64,000 nucleotides of DNA from Norana najaformis (GCA_964023275.1 OZ029915.1:4294985-4358984), one strand, 5' to 3'; positions 39,485 to 52,855 are shown, numbered from the stretch's first letter. Notes: generated by a model from the sequence alone, not told the origin. Numbers and translations are program-made.

Positions 39485-39860
39485 CTGCCTGACTTTTGGA
39501 TTTTGACCTGCAACCGAACCCTTTTTGCTATCGATTTTGTTTTGACTGAGCGCCTCTAGTCCCCGAGACGTGCCTTTCGTTGGTTACTATAAATCATGGG
39601 AACCAGCTTATTCGCAGAAGGTGTTTGAAATTGAAGTGGTAAGATAGAAAAGGGGATGAGGGTTTTGGATAGGATCTGTGGAAGAGGAGTGTTCTCAGTG
39701 TTGAGTACAAAACCTGTGCAGAAATTGCAAGTGGTGAAGTTTTGGTGAGTTCGTAGGATGGGTCAAATAACCAGTCACGGACTGGTGGAGAAGTGTTAGG
39801 GCGGAAGAAGAGTAGCTGATAAGCTTTACACATATGCAACTGATTGAAATTTTGATGCTG
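39485..39860. mobile_element. Two LINE family D fragments in opposite orientation
   Basis: 39485-39595 reads plus-strand 3' UTR (TTTTGACTGAGCGCCTC and CGTGCCTTTCGTTGG). 39596-39860 is its inverse, whose minus strand encodes SYELTKTSPLAISAQVLYST. They meet nearly end to end, forming a large imperfect inverted pair. Confidence 0.7.
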
Positions 39861-40276
39861 TTTTTGAATCGTCATAGGCACTGGTAGTGTCCTTGTATGA
39901 TTTTCGAATTAACTAGAAATGTGCTAATTATACTGTTTGATACTGTATGTAAATATTAGATCAAACGAACTAAGCTAACAAGTTAAAATAGTCACATACA
40001 TACTTATGAAATAAAAATTATTTTACTTTAGTAGGTTGCATTCTATTCTATGCATAGAAATATACCTCTAGCAGTCCAACCTCGTGTTTAGTGGGATTTG
40101 CTTTTAAGAAGTTGTTTTATTTGTTTTGTTTTAATTCATAATCCTAAAAATGGTACGGAGTGTAATTTATTTGTGTTGTTTGTTTTTGTGCTTACTTTAG
40201 GCAGTTATCTGCTTGAATTGCTCCGGTTTCTATATAACAACCTGAAACGACCCGCGGTATTAACTAAAACTCGCAA

Positions 40277-43200
40277 ATGGGAGAATCTTACATGTTTCAA
40301 AATGTCAGTGAAAAAGCGAATGACAGCAGGTCAGATATTTGTGCAAGAACGCCGGTACCTCAATGGTCATTACTTCTCAAGAACTCGAGACATTTTAACA
40401 AACAAAGTTTTATTTCCACAAAATTTCTGTTATGATGCATTGCACCTCACGTGTAAATTGTTGCATATTAGTGCAGTTTTAAATAGTTCTCCTTACCAGT
40501 ACTGTTTATAGATTGAGTTCAGAAATGGCCAGTTTCTAGTTAGAAGTGGAGTTGTGTAATTATTGGTTATATGTACTTCTGTGTATTAGACGAAAAGATT
40601 GAAGACGAGTGAGAACGATTACGTTGAGACTGATGCTTATGCACAGTTTGAAAATGAAGCAATGGAAATCAGGAAAATGGTTCAGAGCCAAAACCGAAAG
40701 AAGAAGTCTGGTGGTTTCCAGTCAATGGGTAAGTTCATACAGAAACGTCATATAATGATCAATGTTTATTGATTAATTCAGTAGCAGAAATAATCGGATC
40801 GTCTTTGTCGCTTTTATGTATTTATCAGGCTATTTTTAGCTCCTTTTAAGTACCTCATGAGGGTGCTAAAAACATGATAAAGGCCACAATGCATTGATAT
40901 TACAAGACAAATTCTGATAGATTGCAGTTAGGGATATACATTCCAAAGTTTATTCAGCTTTAGAACTCTACCTTGTTATTTCATAAAGTATTCATTGACA
41001 CAACACTAGAACAGTTCTGTGATGTTTCAAGGCTGCCATTTAATTTAAATGTAGAAATTGGGTTGGGATTAATCATGTTTGTTCTGATTTGTTTTCTAGG
41101 CTTGTCTGCTTACGTTTTTAAAGGCATTATGCGAAAAGGATATAAAATACCTACACCTATTCAAAGAAAGGTAAGTAGGACTCTTAGGCAAAACTAGTCA
41201 GTATTGACCTTCATGATAATACCGATATTTCTCATGCTATGAATTCGTACTGTTCCAGTCCAAGTACACTTTAAATTTTATTTCTAGTTTTTCTATCTTT
41301 CTAATAGCAATGCATACACTGTTTTTCAGAGTGTCTGGATTTCTCTAATAGATAACGATTTTAGACTGTGGTTTTACTTGAAGTGACTAGCGAATGATGC
41401 AACAGAAGTAACTATTTCATACTAGACATTAGAGGAGCTAAATAAATGTCTTGTAGTCTCATGTTCATGTGTACATTACAGATTACTGGATATACAAAGT
41501 TTTAAAGCGACTGCAGGTGAAATTTTTATATATTGTTTGAACAAATTTGTTGTTGTTTGAACTTTGTTACAGACAATCCCTGTCATCCTAGATGGCAAAG
41601 ACGTGGTAGCAATGGCAAGGACAGGAAGTGGTAAAACGGCTGCCTTCCTCGTTCCGATGTTTGAGAGGTTGAAGACACATTCGCCTGTTGGAGCTCGAGC
41701 TCTCTTACTCTCCCCCACAAGAGAACTGGCCATACAGACGCAGAAATTCACCAAAGAGGTTAGTAAAGAATTCTGCTTTGACTGTGCCTTGTGAGTTTCC
41801 CTCCGTCTAGGAGCCGACTCAAATGATAACTATAGCCTCATCCACAACGTTGCACCACACCATCTCTTTCTGTCCTGATCGGCCAAGAATTGTTCCAAGT
41901 TCTTTTCTGCTGTCCTCATGAAAGTGGTTCTTGTTCTTCAATGTGCTGTGTATGTATGTATATGTGTATGTATTATGTATGTATGTATGTATCTGTGTAT
42001 GAATGTATGTATGTATGTATATGTGTATGTATGTATATGTGTATGAATGTATGTATGTATATGTGTGTATGTGTATGAATGTATGTATATGTGTATGTAT
42101 GTATATGTGTATGTATGTATATAATGTATGTATGTATATGTGTAGGAATGTATGTATGTATATGTATGTATACATGTATGAATGTATGTATGTATATATG
42201 TGTATGAATGTATATCCAGGTATGTATCAAGACTTTTAATATAGAGCCTCTCAAAAGCAATGCAGTTTTGCTCTTAATCTAATCTAAAAATTTAAAGACT
42301 TCTATAGCGCTGTTATTATGCCCAAGGCATCAGGTGATTGTCGCTTCAAGTCAGAATTGCAGTGAAAAATATAAACTGTTGGAGAAACTGGGTTGAATTC
42401 TGATAGGTCAGAGAAACCAGAAACCTACTGTCTGTAGGGGCTTTATTCATTGCGGCTGATACAGTTGTTCTTTGATTCTGTAAACATCGAAGTTTACTAA
42501 TTTATTTTTTAATTAATTGATAATGATTTAAGCATTTGCAGTTTTATTTGTGCTGCAGTTTGGATAGCTCTGTAAAAGTTGTGTGTTACTGATTATTTTA
42601 GTTGGGTCGATTTTTGAAGCTAAAATCCGTTGTCATGGTTGGAGGTGGAAGGTAAGAGGACTTGATTGTAACTGTGGTTACTTTGGTGTAATGTAACGTA
42701 ACTGGTTGAGCATCTTTTAAAAGTATTTTACTTGTATGACTATGCATTTATTTGTAACTGTTTCAAAACTTATTTGTAACAGTTTGAAAACTTAACATGA
42801 CACTGGATTTTTATTAGAGGATTTGTTGCAAAAGTTGCATGTATTTCATCTCAATCTCACCTTGTCTAATCTAATCAGATCTACTATTGTGCCATGTATT
42901 GTTTCAGTGTATGATGCTTCACCTGTTTAGATCAGTTAGATATTCATGCATGCAGAGCTTTTGAGAGGTTCTAAAAGGTGCTATATAAACGTTTTGAAAC
43001 GTGGATTTAGAACAAAATATACCCTTGATATGAATGATGACATAATAGAGTCAGCAGCGTGGATGAAATACTTTATTCAGCTTCAGAACAGAACCCTGTT
43101 GTGATACAGCCTTAATGTCGATTGTGGTACTCACTGGTAATATGTCTCGAAAAGAAAACCTGTTATAAGATTCCTGCATATCAGTCCTGTAAGACAATTT

Positions 43201-46106
43201 CAGAAGGGAAGAACCATGGTTAACACACCAGCTGAAATAGACTGTTTCAAGCCTGGTTCTTCAATGGTGACAGTTTATTAAGAACCAACGTAAGAATGCA
43301 TTCTTCAGGCCAGAAGGTCATTTGTTGACCAAGAATATTGGGTGAGAATAAATAGTTTTATCTCTGTATTTGCTTCTTTTTCAGAATTGATGAGGATTTT
43401 GCTGCAATGCATGAAAATCCAGACATGTGAGTTGTAGTTTTTTTTTATAAGTTTACATTCTTATTCCTCATTTTGGTGATTCATTCTTGTTATTTGACTG
43501 AATAAATTCCCTGAAGACCATAGTTTTTAAAGTAACACCTACACACATAAATTTAAATATAATTTTGCTTGCCATTTCAATACAAGTACACGTTGAGTAG
43601 TTGCTTTGAGATAGTTTATCCCGTATAGTTCTTACTATCTGGCAGAAGGTAAACTAGGTATGCTGTGGTCATTCCACTACAAAGACCACACTGTGTTGCT
43701 AGTTACTACAGTGTAGACCTGTTTAAGCGCGATCGTTGGGAGCCTGTCACCTTGACCGCATAACAAACAAACCACAGGTTAAGAAAGCCATGCTAGTCTA
43801 TGTATAGCTGAGTTCACGAGGGGACCAAGTGGAGCAGAAGTCTCGAGACACCTTTATGCCCTTGTGGGGATTTTAATCCCCGACATCTTGGTTGACAGTC
43901 CAGCGTACTAACCACTAGACTACGGCACACCTTGTCAATCCAGTGGTAGGAGATTAAATTCCCTGCCAGACTGAGAAGTATTTCAAGATTTGTTTGCTAC
44001 TAGGACCCTGCCTCATAAAGACGTTGGGTTGCGCATAATGGCAGTTTAGGGAGTAAGTGGAATACTGACTTGAGGTACTATAGTAAAGTATATCTTTACT
44101 CCCATATCCTGCAAGTGAGACGTAGTGGAGGCGCTTGTTTCTTTTTCTTTAGGCCCTTGAGCCAGAACTGGACGAATCCCAAGGTTCTGGACACTTGCCG
44201 TTTACTTCCGAGCTTACACCTTTACCAAATTATACTGCTTGGTGACAGAGACACGGTGTGCGCAAACAACTTGCCCAGGGTTGTGACTTGAGGTACTGAT
44301 CTTAAAATTGATGATGAATTTGATTGAAATTGTAGCATCATTGCTACTCCTGGTCGACTTATGCAGATCCTCGCCGAGATGAACTTGAAACTGTCCCATG
44401 TCGAATATGTCGTATTTGATGAAGCTGATAGGTTAGTACGAATCTTTTCAGATCTGATTTTGTCTTTCCTTTGCTTGCACGCTGACAGTAGTAGTAGTTC
44501 CAGTGTTTAATTAAATCTTATAGCATCAAAGGCTGTTGTCGTCGCCCTCCTCCTTTATCCAGGCTTGGGACTGGCACTACCCGACTAAAGGCAGTGGTGG
44601 AGTTTGCTTGTTGACAGTTCAACATTGTGCCTTTTATGTGATTGAGCCATCTATCTTGATTCTCTGGATCTCTATGTCCTTCTGGCAGGGACACTATAGT
44701 ACTTGTAGCTTTTAGTAATACTTAAAAACTCCTCTCTTGCCACATTTGTACTGAAAGCACTTCTGAGTAGGTAACTTGATGTTGCACTATATAAATGCTC
44801 TGAATGAGTGAGTGAGTGAATGAATGATTGAATGATCTTAGCCTTTCTGCTCTAAGGATTATTATCTCTCTCTAGTCTGTCATATGTTGATGCTGGAGTG
44901 GTAAAATTAAGACAATTTTTATGATTGTGATATGCAAAACTCTGGTTTTACCATACAGCTAATGAAATGCAGATGTTAGCTTGTGGCAGCTTTAGCTGGA
45001 AGCCGATAAACGTGCTCTTGTAATGTTCTTCAGGTTGTTTGAGATGGGCTTCCAGCAGCAGTTGCACGAAATTCTTGGCCGCCTACCAACGACACGTCAG
45101 ACTCTGCTTTTCTCAGCAACTCTGCCGAAAATATTGTTGGATTTTGCAAAAGCTGGATTTAACAATCCCGCCCTGATTAGACTCGATGTTGACAACAAGC
45201 TTAGTCAAGAGCTAAAGGTTTGGTCAGAATTTATGTTTTTCTGGTACAACTGAATTAAATCAGCTTATTTAAGATATTTGTCTGTAGCATGGTCATAGGT
45301 AGATGATTATGACTGTGATGGCTGCTGGGTCCTTTACAGATAGGCACTAAAACCTCTTTATCACACCCATTGTTATAAGACAAATTCTGACTTAAAATAG
45401 TTAAGGAAATAGATTCTGCATTTAGTTCCTAGACTGGTTCTGTTGAATGGATTGTGGTTGAGGAATGTGGTTTTTTCGTTGAAGTTACCTTTGATTGATG
45501 CCCATGTACATTTTGATAATGGCACCATTTCCAGAGTAGGATTAGATTTTTGTTTTTAACATAACATAAGACATTTATTGAATACTAAGATTAGAGTTTT
45601 GTGTGTATTAGATTTTTGTGTGTAACATAGCATTACATAAAACTCTTGTTGAACTTCATGAAAGAGAAGCAGTTGATATCACCCGTGATCGCACTTGGAG
45701 GTTCTCCACTGAGCTTTGTTCTGTTCTTTGTTGACAGATGGCATTCCTTCTGTGTCGGCCTGACGATCGAACAGCTCTGCTGCTCCATCTGTTGACGAAC
45801 GTCATTAAGCCTTCAGAACAGACTGTTGTGTTCGTTGCTACCACTCATCAAGTCGAATACATAAATATGGTAATTATTAGGAATCCTATTGTAGCAGTTA
45901 TGTTATAACTGCCTTCTTTAAATTCACTGGCAATTAATTATTTTATTTATTATCATTTATTTCTTTAAAAAATTGAAGTATTTTAGTTTGGTTTTAAATT
46001 AAGTTTATGCTTGAAGCTGAGAAGTTGAAGTATCGATATGCAAATGCTTGTGTGTAAATAGATGTGTAGATACAGTAGGTAGGTAGAGTATGTGTGTGTG
46101 TGTGTA

Positions 46107-46141
<35 letters not shown>

Positions 46142-49100
46142 ATGTATGGTGTTGACAATTTAGCAAAGTAAACTCTACCTGTTTAGTTACTACATGATGT
46201 CGTTTTTCTTTGCAGATTGCCACTGAAGCTGGCCTAAGCTGTTCGTACATATACAGCGCTCTCGATCAGACTGCCCGAATAATTAACATTGAGAAATTTC
46301 GTCATAGAAAGACGACGATATTAATTTCAACCGATGCGGTTGCTAGAGGAATAGACATTCCACTGCTGGACAACGTCATCAACTATAATTTTCCTGATAA
46401 GTCAAAGCTCTTTCTTCATCGAGTTGGTTAGTCTGAAGGCTGGCTTTTTGGGCATAATTTAGCAACTTTTTTATTTTAATAGTTTTTCCATGAACCACTT
46501 TTTACACGTGGAATGTCAGTAAATCAGAACCTGAGGCAGAGTCTGAAACTTTGAATTGATTTGAATAATTGATCCAGTTCTGATGCAACCTCTTGCAACA
46601 ACTATGTTGTTCCTGGACAGATCAAAGTTTGTGGTCCTTTTATTGATGTTAATTATTTGCTCCTGAACAATGCCTTGTTGCTTGGCATATCAAATCTTTG
46701 TGAATGTTTTTTCTAGAGTCAGACTGCTCAAACTTCTTCCTTTTAACCTGTAATCTTGTTTATGTAGTCGTGAGAGTTACTTGTTTTCTATCTAGCTGTC
46801 TGTTTTCAGGGCGAGTTGCTCGTGCGGGTCGTACGGGAGCTGCATATTCGATCGTCTGCCCAGAAGAAATGGCCTATGTTGTTGACCTACACATGTTCCT
46901 TGGACGACCAATTAAAATGGTTCAGCTGGGTACAACTGTTCAAGGTATTTCCATCAGTCGGATTTTTTGCTGGTGGTTACAGGTTGAAGACCATGAGATT
47001 TGGCTGAAAAATGTATAGCGTTCAAATCTTGGGCAGCCAGCATTTCATTTTAGAAATTTTTTATTGTTTCTTAACGACGAGGATGAAGCGACCATCGACT
47101 GATGCCTTGGGAGCTATGATGCCGGCACTACAGAAGTCATACACGATGATTGCCTAAATAGTTTGTATAATCAGTTTATCAGTTTAGTTAAGATTATTAC
47201 GGAATGATTGTTCATAAATCATGTGTTAAAATTGCAGATGATGACAGTTTGTGTGGTCGAGTTCCTCAACCAGTCATTGATGACCAGAACGATAAACTTA
47301 AGTTTTGGCATCAAAAGACAGACATTGTAAGTGCAGCATGTTTCGACAGTGCTCAGGACTAAATTGCTGAGTAACTTTTATGCCTCAAAGCGGAATTTGT
47401 TCGATAACTATTCTGTGTTCTGACTGCTACAGTGATTGATTTGGCTTTTCAGAGTCTTTTAATTGAGTTTGACATGGATTTTCAGTTTTCCAACAGTTTT
47501 TCTGCTTGTAACGCCCTTCTAACCTTGGAGTAGATCTCTGCTCGAGGGGATATCACGCTTACAGACCCATCTGCACCCTCATAAGACCAGGAAAGGCTTT
47601 GGAATGACATCAACCATCTACCAGAAAGGGATTCTACCATCAGTCAAATGCCTGTCCATCACTGATTGACCTGGTGGCTCGAGTAATGTCTGGATACCAT
47701 GTCTTCCATTACCTACGAGGGACTGAATTGAAAGGTGGTGCTATTGTGTGCCAAGTACACTACCTCTTGTCATTGTTCTGCTTGGTCCAGGAACTCCAAA
47801 CATGGTGTCATCTGTCAGCTCTGGATATGAACCTTTGGTTGGGCTTGGCGCATGCAAGTGACTCGGCCACTGGTGACATTTCTAGTTTTCTGGCTATTGC
47901 CTACTGACTGCTGAACACATTGTTCTTAAAGACATTTGACATCTTTTTAGCTAGTGTGGAGAGCACCACCGATTAATTTATCTGGAGGCAGCACTATATA
48001 AATGTCCAATTACAATTATTCTGCTTATGTAAATTATGTTTTAAGTTAAATTTAAAATTTTTAGCTTTAAAGTTAAAGCTAATAAAGTCAGTTTCGAAAA
48101 ACAAAAGATATGTTGCATATGCTAATTGCATGAAACTTGGAGATTTATGATTCTGTAAATTTAGTTCCAAGCAAGCTATTAGAGTGAGATTAGAATATGA
48201 GGAACCTCTCGTGTCAAATTCAGACATCGATGGGTTATCTACATTAAATATGCTTTATATCCTCTACATTTAGAAATTTATTAATCAGATTTATTTTCAT
48301 TTAAATTTCTTATATAAGGGCTCGGAATGAATGAGTGCATAGGGTGGCTTATTTTGTTTGAAATGATGTTTTATTTCAAAGCAAAACATCAGAAAAGTGG
48401 CTACGAATGCATACGGTCGTTACTGCAAATCTCGGGTTAATCCTTCATCCGAGAGCATTCGAAGATCAAAAGAAATTGCAAACATTGCTGTCGGATTTCA
48501 TCCAATATTTGGTTAGTTTTTGCCAAAATTATATGACACTAGTTGTATTAACAGATTGTTTATTTAAATGATTGCTTTTCTGATGTATTATAAAGCCTTG
48601 GCTTTGAGGAAGTTTCCTGAAGAGTTCCTGTATAGATGTTACTGTTCTTACTGCATTTAACGTAGGTAGCGAGTGCTTTTGATCTATTGACAATTCTTTG
48701 TTTAGAATATATACTCCAGTGAGATGGAATTTACTGCTGGCCACTGTAGGTGTGTGACATTAAAAATGTGCTTATGGCCAGAAGATGCACTGACATAATT
48801 TTCTGATGGTTATCTGTGAGATTTTTGTCACATTAGTGTCTGCTGTTTCTAGATGTGACATTACTTTAACACAAGTGCCGATGTGCCTTTATTAAACTGT
48901 AAATTGTGCTTTTGCGCACTGTAGGCATAAAGTCTAATGAAATGGAAGCGAAGTACGACCAGATGTTAGAAGCTATCAAACACTACAAACCAAAGGAGGT
49001 CAGTTCTTGAACTGACCTAAGCGATGTTTGAATTGATTATTTTGGTTGATGATCACTGGAGGTCTTTTGTTTAATCTAAACTGATCTGAAGATTTTCATG

Positions 49101-52100
49101 CTTGCATTATCACATACGTGAAATATGAACTTATGGTAATTTCAAAGTGTACTCCATGGGAAAGATTCTGTTAGACTGGGTGCTGTAATACTGCAGGGCT
49201 TTCGTACCAACAAGCAATGCATTTCATACGCTGCTTTCAGAAGTAAATCTAATGAGTCTGTCTTGGCCTCAAGTGAAGATACCGCTATCCTCAGATTCAG
49301 TTTTACCGACTGCATGCATAATAAGTGCTTTAAATAAAAATACTGATACCATACTTGAGGTACTTTGTTAAGAGGTGACCACTTTGGATTTGTTGACAAA
49401 ACATGGTTAAGACAAGTCAAGCCAAGTTAGTACTTGAATGGGTGTATGTCAGTGGAATGCTGCAACCCCACTCAGTCCTCCATCTTTTATTGGTTGGTAA
49501 ATGAGCACCATGGAAGTTAAGGGGTTAAAGAGAGGTGTTTTGTCATTGGATTGCTGGGGTCATGTTTGTGCCTCATCCAAATGATCCTTCAAATGCAGGG
49601 TTATGATTAAGTAAGTAAGTAATGCATTTGTTAATACACCATATGGTCATGAGCTGAGCGAGAAATCGTAAGCAGTTCTGAGGTAAACAAATAAGCTTTG
49701 TTACATAATTAATAACTCATGAGCTAATGACTGTGGATTACACCTGAGCCTCATTAAAACGTGGTTCATTTTAACACAGATTCTGTATAACTTGGTGAGA
49801 GACTTCAATCCAAAACTTGTTCAGCTTCAGTTCTTGATATAGTCTCAGAGACAGTGTTGAAGCAAGTTTCCATTGTAATATATTTACATGAATTACACAT
49901 AATTTAGTTGTATCTGACAGACTGTCGTCTCGAAGCAGCAGTTACATCTCGCATCGGGCTCAGAACTAAAGAAAGCAATAACATCAAAGTACCATCCGAA
50001 GGTAACGGCTCACAAGGTGGTGGAGGTTTCACTGCCTTCTACCAGCGGACCGTTGGTCGTTGAGACGAAGCATGTCAGTAGCATCGAAGCAAACAGTATG
50101 GAAATATGGAAAGCGGATAAAAACAGCGACGAGATCTGGGGAGGCGGTGGAGATGACAATCTGACCATCTGGAACACGGATGCCAGCAGCTTTGAAATTG
50201 GCACGATTGCCGAGAACAAGGATGATCGGCCCAAGAATCGTCTTGTGTGGTAAGCAACTTTGAGTTGATTTGGATTGATTCTATATTCAGATCTGAAAAA
50301 ATTCTCTGTGTTCCTTTATATTGAATAGTGTTTGTTGCTTTTTATTGGATGACTTTTGAACCAGTTGATTGGGGCAAGAGTTTTGCTAGAGTCTGATCAT
50401 TATATCATGAAACGTTGTACAATTTTTTTGGTCAGGAATCTTTTTCACTGCGTATTCTTATGTTTTCTGTTTATTTATCTTTTTGTAATTTGAAATGCTA
50501 TACTTGTATTTTCTTCTGAAAATATTACTGTACTGGTTCTATGATGAGTAACTATACTAGCAGAATTTTGATTTCTTGGTATTCAGGTCGAGGAAAAAGA
50601 AGAAATACGTGAACGAAGCTGAAATAAGAAAACCCGAGAAGAAACAACTCAAGCTGAAGCCAAACCTGTATTCAATTTGTTTCTGTATTGTAATCATTTC
50701 AGTAATTTATTATTTTGGTGACTTATTAATTTGCAACTATTATTAATATTGTTTATTATTTTTAACTTTGTTTACTGCTACTTATATTTTACTTATTATT
50801 GATATTTACTATTATTTTTAAAATTTTCTATTATTTTTAATATTTACTACTAATACTGCACCTCACTTCATATTACACCTGCACTTCAGAGTTACTTTGA
50901 TGTGATTTTGTGTGTAGTACAAAGTTTTGTAATAATAATGATGTTTATTATTATTATTTATTAGTATAATTATTAGTAAATATCTTGTTAAATTGTATTA
51001 GCAGTTTCCGGTTTTTGTTCATCAGCCTGATGTGAACGATGAATCATTTTTAATAACAACTGTTGATTGCGTGACTTTGTACGTAGATACAAAACTTGGC
51101 TGGAGAAGAACAAGATTAAGGATCCAGAAGACGGTGAAGAAGGCCTAAGGCCAAAGAAGGTTCTTTACAACATCAAAGGAAACCGAAGACAGTTCCGCTA
51201 CAACAGTAAGTTGGTCAGCTGTTTAGTCATGGAGCTTTTCTAGAGCAGCTGAATGAAACTCCGGACAGGATGACGTCTTGGAACATGCGCTGCATCATGG
51301 GTCTGTTGTGCAATAGGTGGTCTACTGTGCATCATGGTGGTCTGTTGTTGGCATGGTGGTCTGTTGTTGGCATGGTGATCTGTTGTTGGCATGGTGATCT
51401 GTTGTTGGCATGGTGATCTGTTGTTGGCATGGTGGTCTGTTGTTGGCATGGTGATCTGTTGTTGGCATGGTGGTCTGTTGTTGGCATGGTGGTCTGTTGT
51501 TGGCATGGTGGTCTGTTGTTGGCATGGTGATCTGTTGTTGGCATGGTGATCTGTTGTTGGCATGGTGATCTGCTTGGTAGTGTCCTGAGTTTGTAATTCA
51601 ATTATTGCAGGGTTGTGCCTGACAAGTGGACTTCTGTAATGACCCTGGGCAAGTTGTGCACATTTGTCTTGCATTACAAATGCATTACTTACTTACTTAC
51701 TTGTGCATAAGACTCAGATTTACTGACCGAGTGCATAGTAAGTACAATAAATAAAGTAATAAAGAAAGTCACTCAGATTTTGCATTTATTTTACATTGCA
51801 TTACATAATGTGGCATCGTGTGAGGGTACTGTACAAGTAGTTAACACGTTTTTGTATGTGTGTACCCGATATGTAGTGCGTGTGCCCACAGTTCCATTGG
51901 CAGCTGTAATCCATTAAAAAGATTGCTTAATAAGGAAGTTCTGCAAAAGACTGAACAATTTGAAAGGGATTACTGTCTCATTTATGAAAATAAATTGCAA
52001 CTGCTCATGTGTATTTAGAGGAGAAAGGAGATGCAGCTCCAGGCAAAGCGAAAACGGAACTAAAGACAAAGGAACAGATCTTAAAGGAAAGAAAAGAGAA

Positions 52101-52176
52101 AGCCAAGAAACAGGCTTTTCAGACTCACCAGCTGGCCAAGAAACAGAGGAAGAAAGCTACGAAAGGTCAGCGCTGA
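40277..52176 (+). CDS. DDX54: ATP-dependent DEAD-box RNA helicase DDX54 (Dbp10)
   Basis: Nucleolar RNA helicase of 60S ribosome assembly; the animal protein is also described as a transcription cofactor. Exons: 40277-40303 (tentative), 40590-40728, 41100-41170, 41573-41758, 42602-42651, 43385-43426, 44336-44431, 45034-45217, 45738-45869, 46216-46426, 46810-46944, 47238-47326, 48382-48511, 48925-48998, 49921-50249, 50587-50667, 51087-51205, 52019-52176. All phases agree; about 750 residues (human 881). Helicase motifs in order: Q-motif region [17 protein letters not shown] (94-101), Ia PTRELA, Ib TPGR (176-179), II DEAD (200-203), III SAT (231-233), [32 protein letters not shown] (377-386). 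The Dbp10-type C-terminus includes [15 protein letters not shown] and a Lys-rich end [19 protein letters not shown]. The first exon is chosen for phase (ATG, then AAT|GTCAGT donor); another upstream start is possible. Confidence 0.96.
41950..42225. repeat. TATG/TGTA microsatellite
   Basis: Mixed GTATGTAT and ATATGTGTATG units in a DDX54 intron; open Tyr/Ile/His and Met/Cys/Val frames are artefacts. Confidence 0.93.
42275..42425 (-). mobile_element. LINE family E 3' end
   Basis: Complement: GAAGCGACAATCACCTGATG, GCCTTGGGCATAATAACAGC, GCGCTATAGAAGTCTTTAA, then TTAGATTAGATTA. Confidence 0.75.
43838..43940 (-). mobile_element. tRNA-like SINE (family J)
   Basis: The complement starts GCCGTAGTCTAGTGGTTAGT (A-box TAGTGGTTAGT) and has GGGGATTAAAATCCCCAC at the B-box/T-loop position. 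A sister copy lies at 53.99-54.07 kb. The B-box is altered, so it is not a working tRNA. Confidence 0.75.
44085..44290 (-). mobile_element. SINE family A copy
   Basis: Reverse orientation of the 25.1 kb copy: CTGCAAGTGAGACGTAG, AGGCCCTTGAGCCAG, CCAAATTATACTGCTTGG, GTGCGCAAACAACTTGCCC. It ends about 45 bp before the DEAD-motif exon. Confidence 0.8.
44515..44830 (+). repeat. Family H repeat and LINE-like 3' end with TGAG/TGAA tail
   Basis: 44518-44620 (GCATCAAAGGCTGTTGTCGT, CTCCTTTATCCAGGCTTGGG) is an inverted match of 63.85-63.95 kb. 44740-44830 ends GTTGCACTATATAAATGCTC followed by (GAGT)n and (GAAT)n. Confidence 0.75.
45470..45560 (+). mobile_element. LINE family E 3' end, decayed
   Basis: GTTGAAGTTACCTTTGATTG, GATAATGGCACCATTTCC and GATTAGATT. 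It lies in a DDX54 intron. Confidence 0.55.
46088..46142. repeat. (GT)n microsatellite
   Basis: GT repeats with one ATTT interruption. Confidence 0.95.
47070..47150 (+). mobile_element. LINE family E 3' end
   Basis: GATGAAGCGACCATCGACTG, ATGCCTTGGGAGCTATGATG and GGCACTACAGAAGTCA. Confidence 0.7.
47500..48022 (+). mobile_element. Probable LINE 3' region
   Basis: About 500 bp with no intact frame, ending GGCAGCACTATATAAATGTCC and AATTACAATTATT, the 3' signature of the other LINE fragments. No protein block is clear, so the assignment rests on the terminus. Confidence 0.45.
49600..49685 (-). repeat. Family L repeat, inverted
   Basis: AAGTAAGTAAGTAATGCATT, TTGTTAATACACCATATGG, then CATGAGCTGAGCGAGAAATC: the complement of the 19.84 and 24.05 kb copies. 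Confidence 0.7.
51325..51572. repeat. 19-bp minisatellite
   Basis: About 13 copies of GGCATGGTGATCTGTTGTT, with GTGATC/GTGGTC alternation. Because 19 shifts frame at each unit and no unit contains a stop on the complement, all three minus frames are open ([14 protein letters not shown] repeats). It is in the last DDX54 intron and is not coding. Confidence 0.97.
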
Positions 52177-52253
52177 GGAGCACAAAGACAAGAACTTTTC
52201 AACATGTTACCAGTTGTTTTTGTCTCATTAAATATTGTTGTGTACTACTGCAA

Positions 52254-52259
52254 AATAAA
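52254..52259 (+). promoter_or_regulatory. Candidate DDX54 polyadenylation signal
   Basis: AATAAA 77 bp after the DDX54 stop codon. Confidence 0.65.
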
Positions 52260-52429
52260 GCAAAAGTTTCCAAATGCTAAAAGTTGCTTTTATTGTTGGT
52301 ATTTCTAAAGTAAAACAAAAAACAGAACATTTTGTTAATCTTTCTATTGTTTGTAATTGTAGTGTCTGAATTTCCTCGGTGCCAAAAAACTTAGGTCGTG
52401 GGAACCTGCTTATTCATAATCGCACGGTC

Positions 52430-52855
52430 AAAACAGTATCGATAATCGAAACCCCAAGATTTCTACAGTGCCCCAATAGAGCTAATTAGCGGGAACCAGC
52501 TTACTGACAGGTGTTTGGTCAAAAGAAATCGATAGGCAAGAAAGGTCAGATTCAGTTCCAGGTCAAGATGTAACAGGCAGACAGTCGGACAGTTTCAGCG
52601 GGTGATGTTTGGAATTGGATAGTTAAAGGGAAGAGGCAGTCAGGGTAGGATTTGTGGAAGAGGAGCGTTTTCAGTTTGAGTGAAAGACCTGCACAGAGAT
52701 TGAGGCAGGTATGATGAGGTTTGGCTCCAAATTCATATTCAAAGCTCAGGTGGGTATGGAAGATGGGTATAGTGGATGGTGTTTGAATTGGAGTGGCATG
52801 AATACACTGAAAGATTGGGTAGCTTGCAATCCAGTCTTGCCTACAGACTAGAAGC
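52430..52855 (-). mobile_element. LINE family D fragment
   Basis: Complement order matches other copies: CAGGTCAAGATG, GTTTTCAGTTTGAGTGAAAG, GACCTGCACAGAG. The minus frame retains LNLCAGLSLKLKTLLFHKSY. The 3' end is at about 52430, at ATCGATAATCG. Confidence 0.7.

Larger units (their letters stand above)
38968..40276. promoter_or_regulatory. Head-to-head NDUFS7 / DDX54 interval
   Basis: The two genes are transcribed apart from here, so it should hold both promoters. I see no clear TATA box. It also contains a family C fragment (39190-39285), a plus-strand LINE D 3' end (39485-39595) and an inverted LINE D fragment (39600-39850). Any shared promoter most likely lies near 38.97-39.18 kb or 39.9-40.25 kb; this is inference. 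Confidence 0.4.

Noticed and set aside
40298..40330. [10 protein letters not shown] as the DDX54 start
   Set aside because: The following GT donor leaves phase 1, which does not match the phase-0 acceptor at 40590; the ATG at 40277 with the AAT|GTCAGT donor does match.
43838..43940. Functional tRNA on the minus strand
   Set aside because: B-box mutated and no acceptor pairing; a sister copy at 53.99 kb shows it is a SINE.
51240..51674. Three overlapping minus-strand ORFs with [10 protein letters not shown] repeats
   Set aside because: A 19-bp minisatellite without stops in any frame, in a DDX54 intron.
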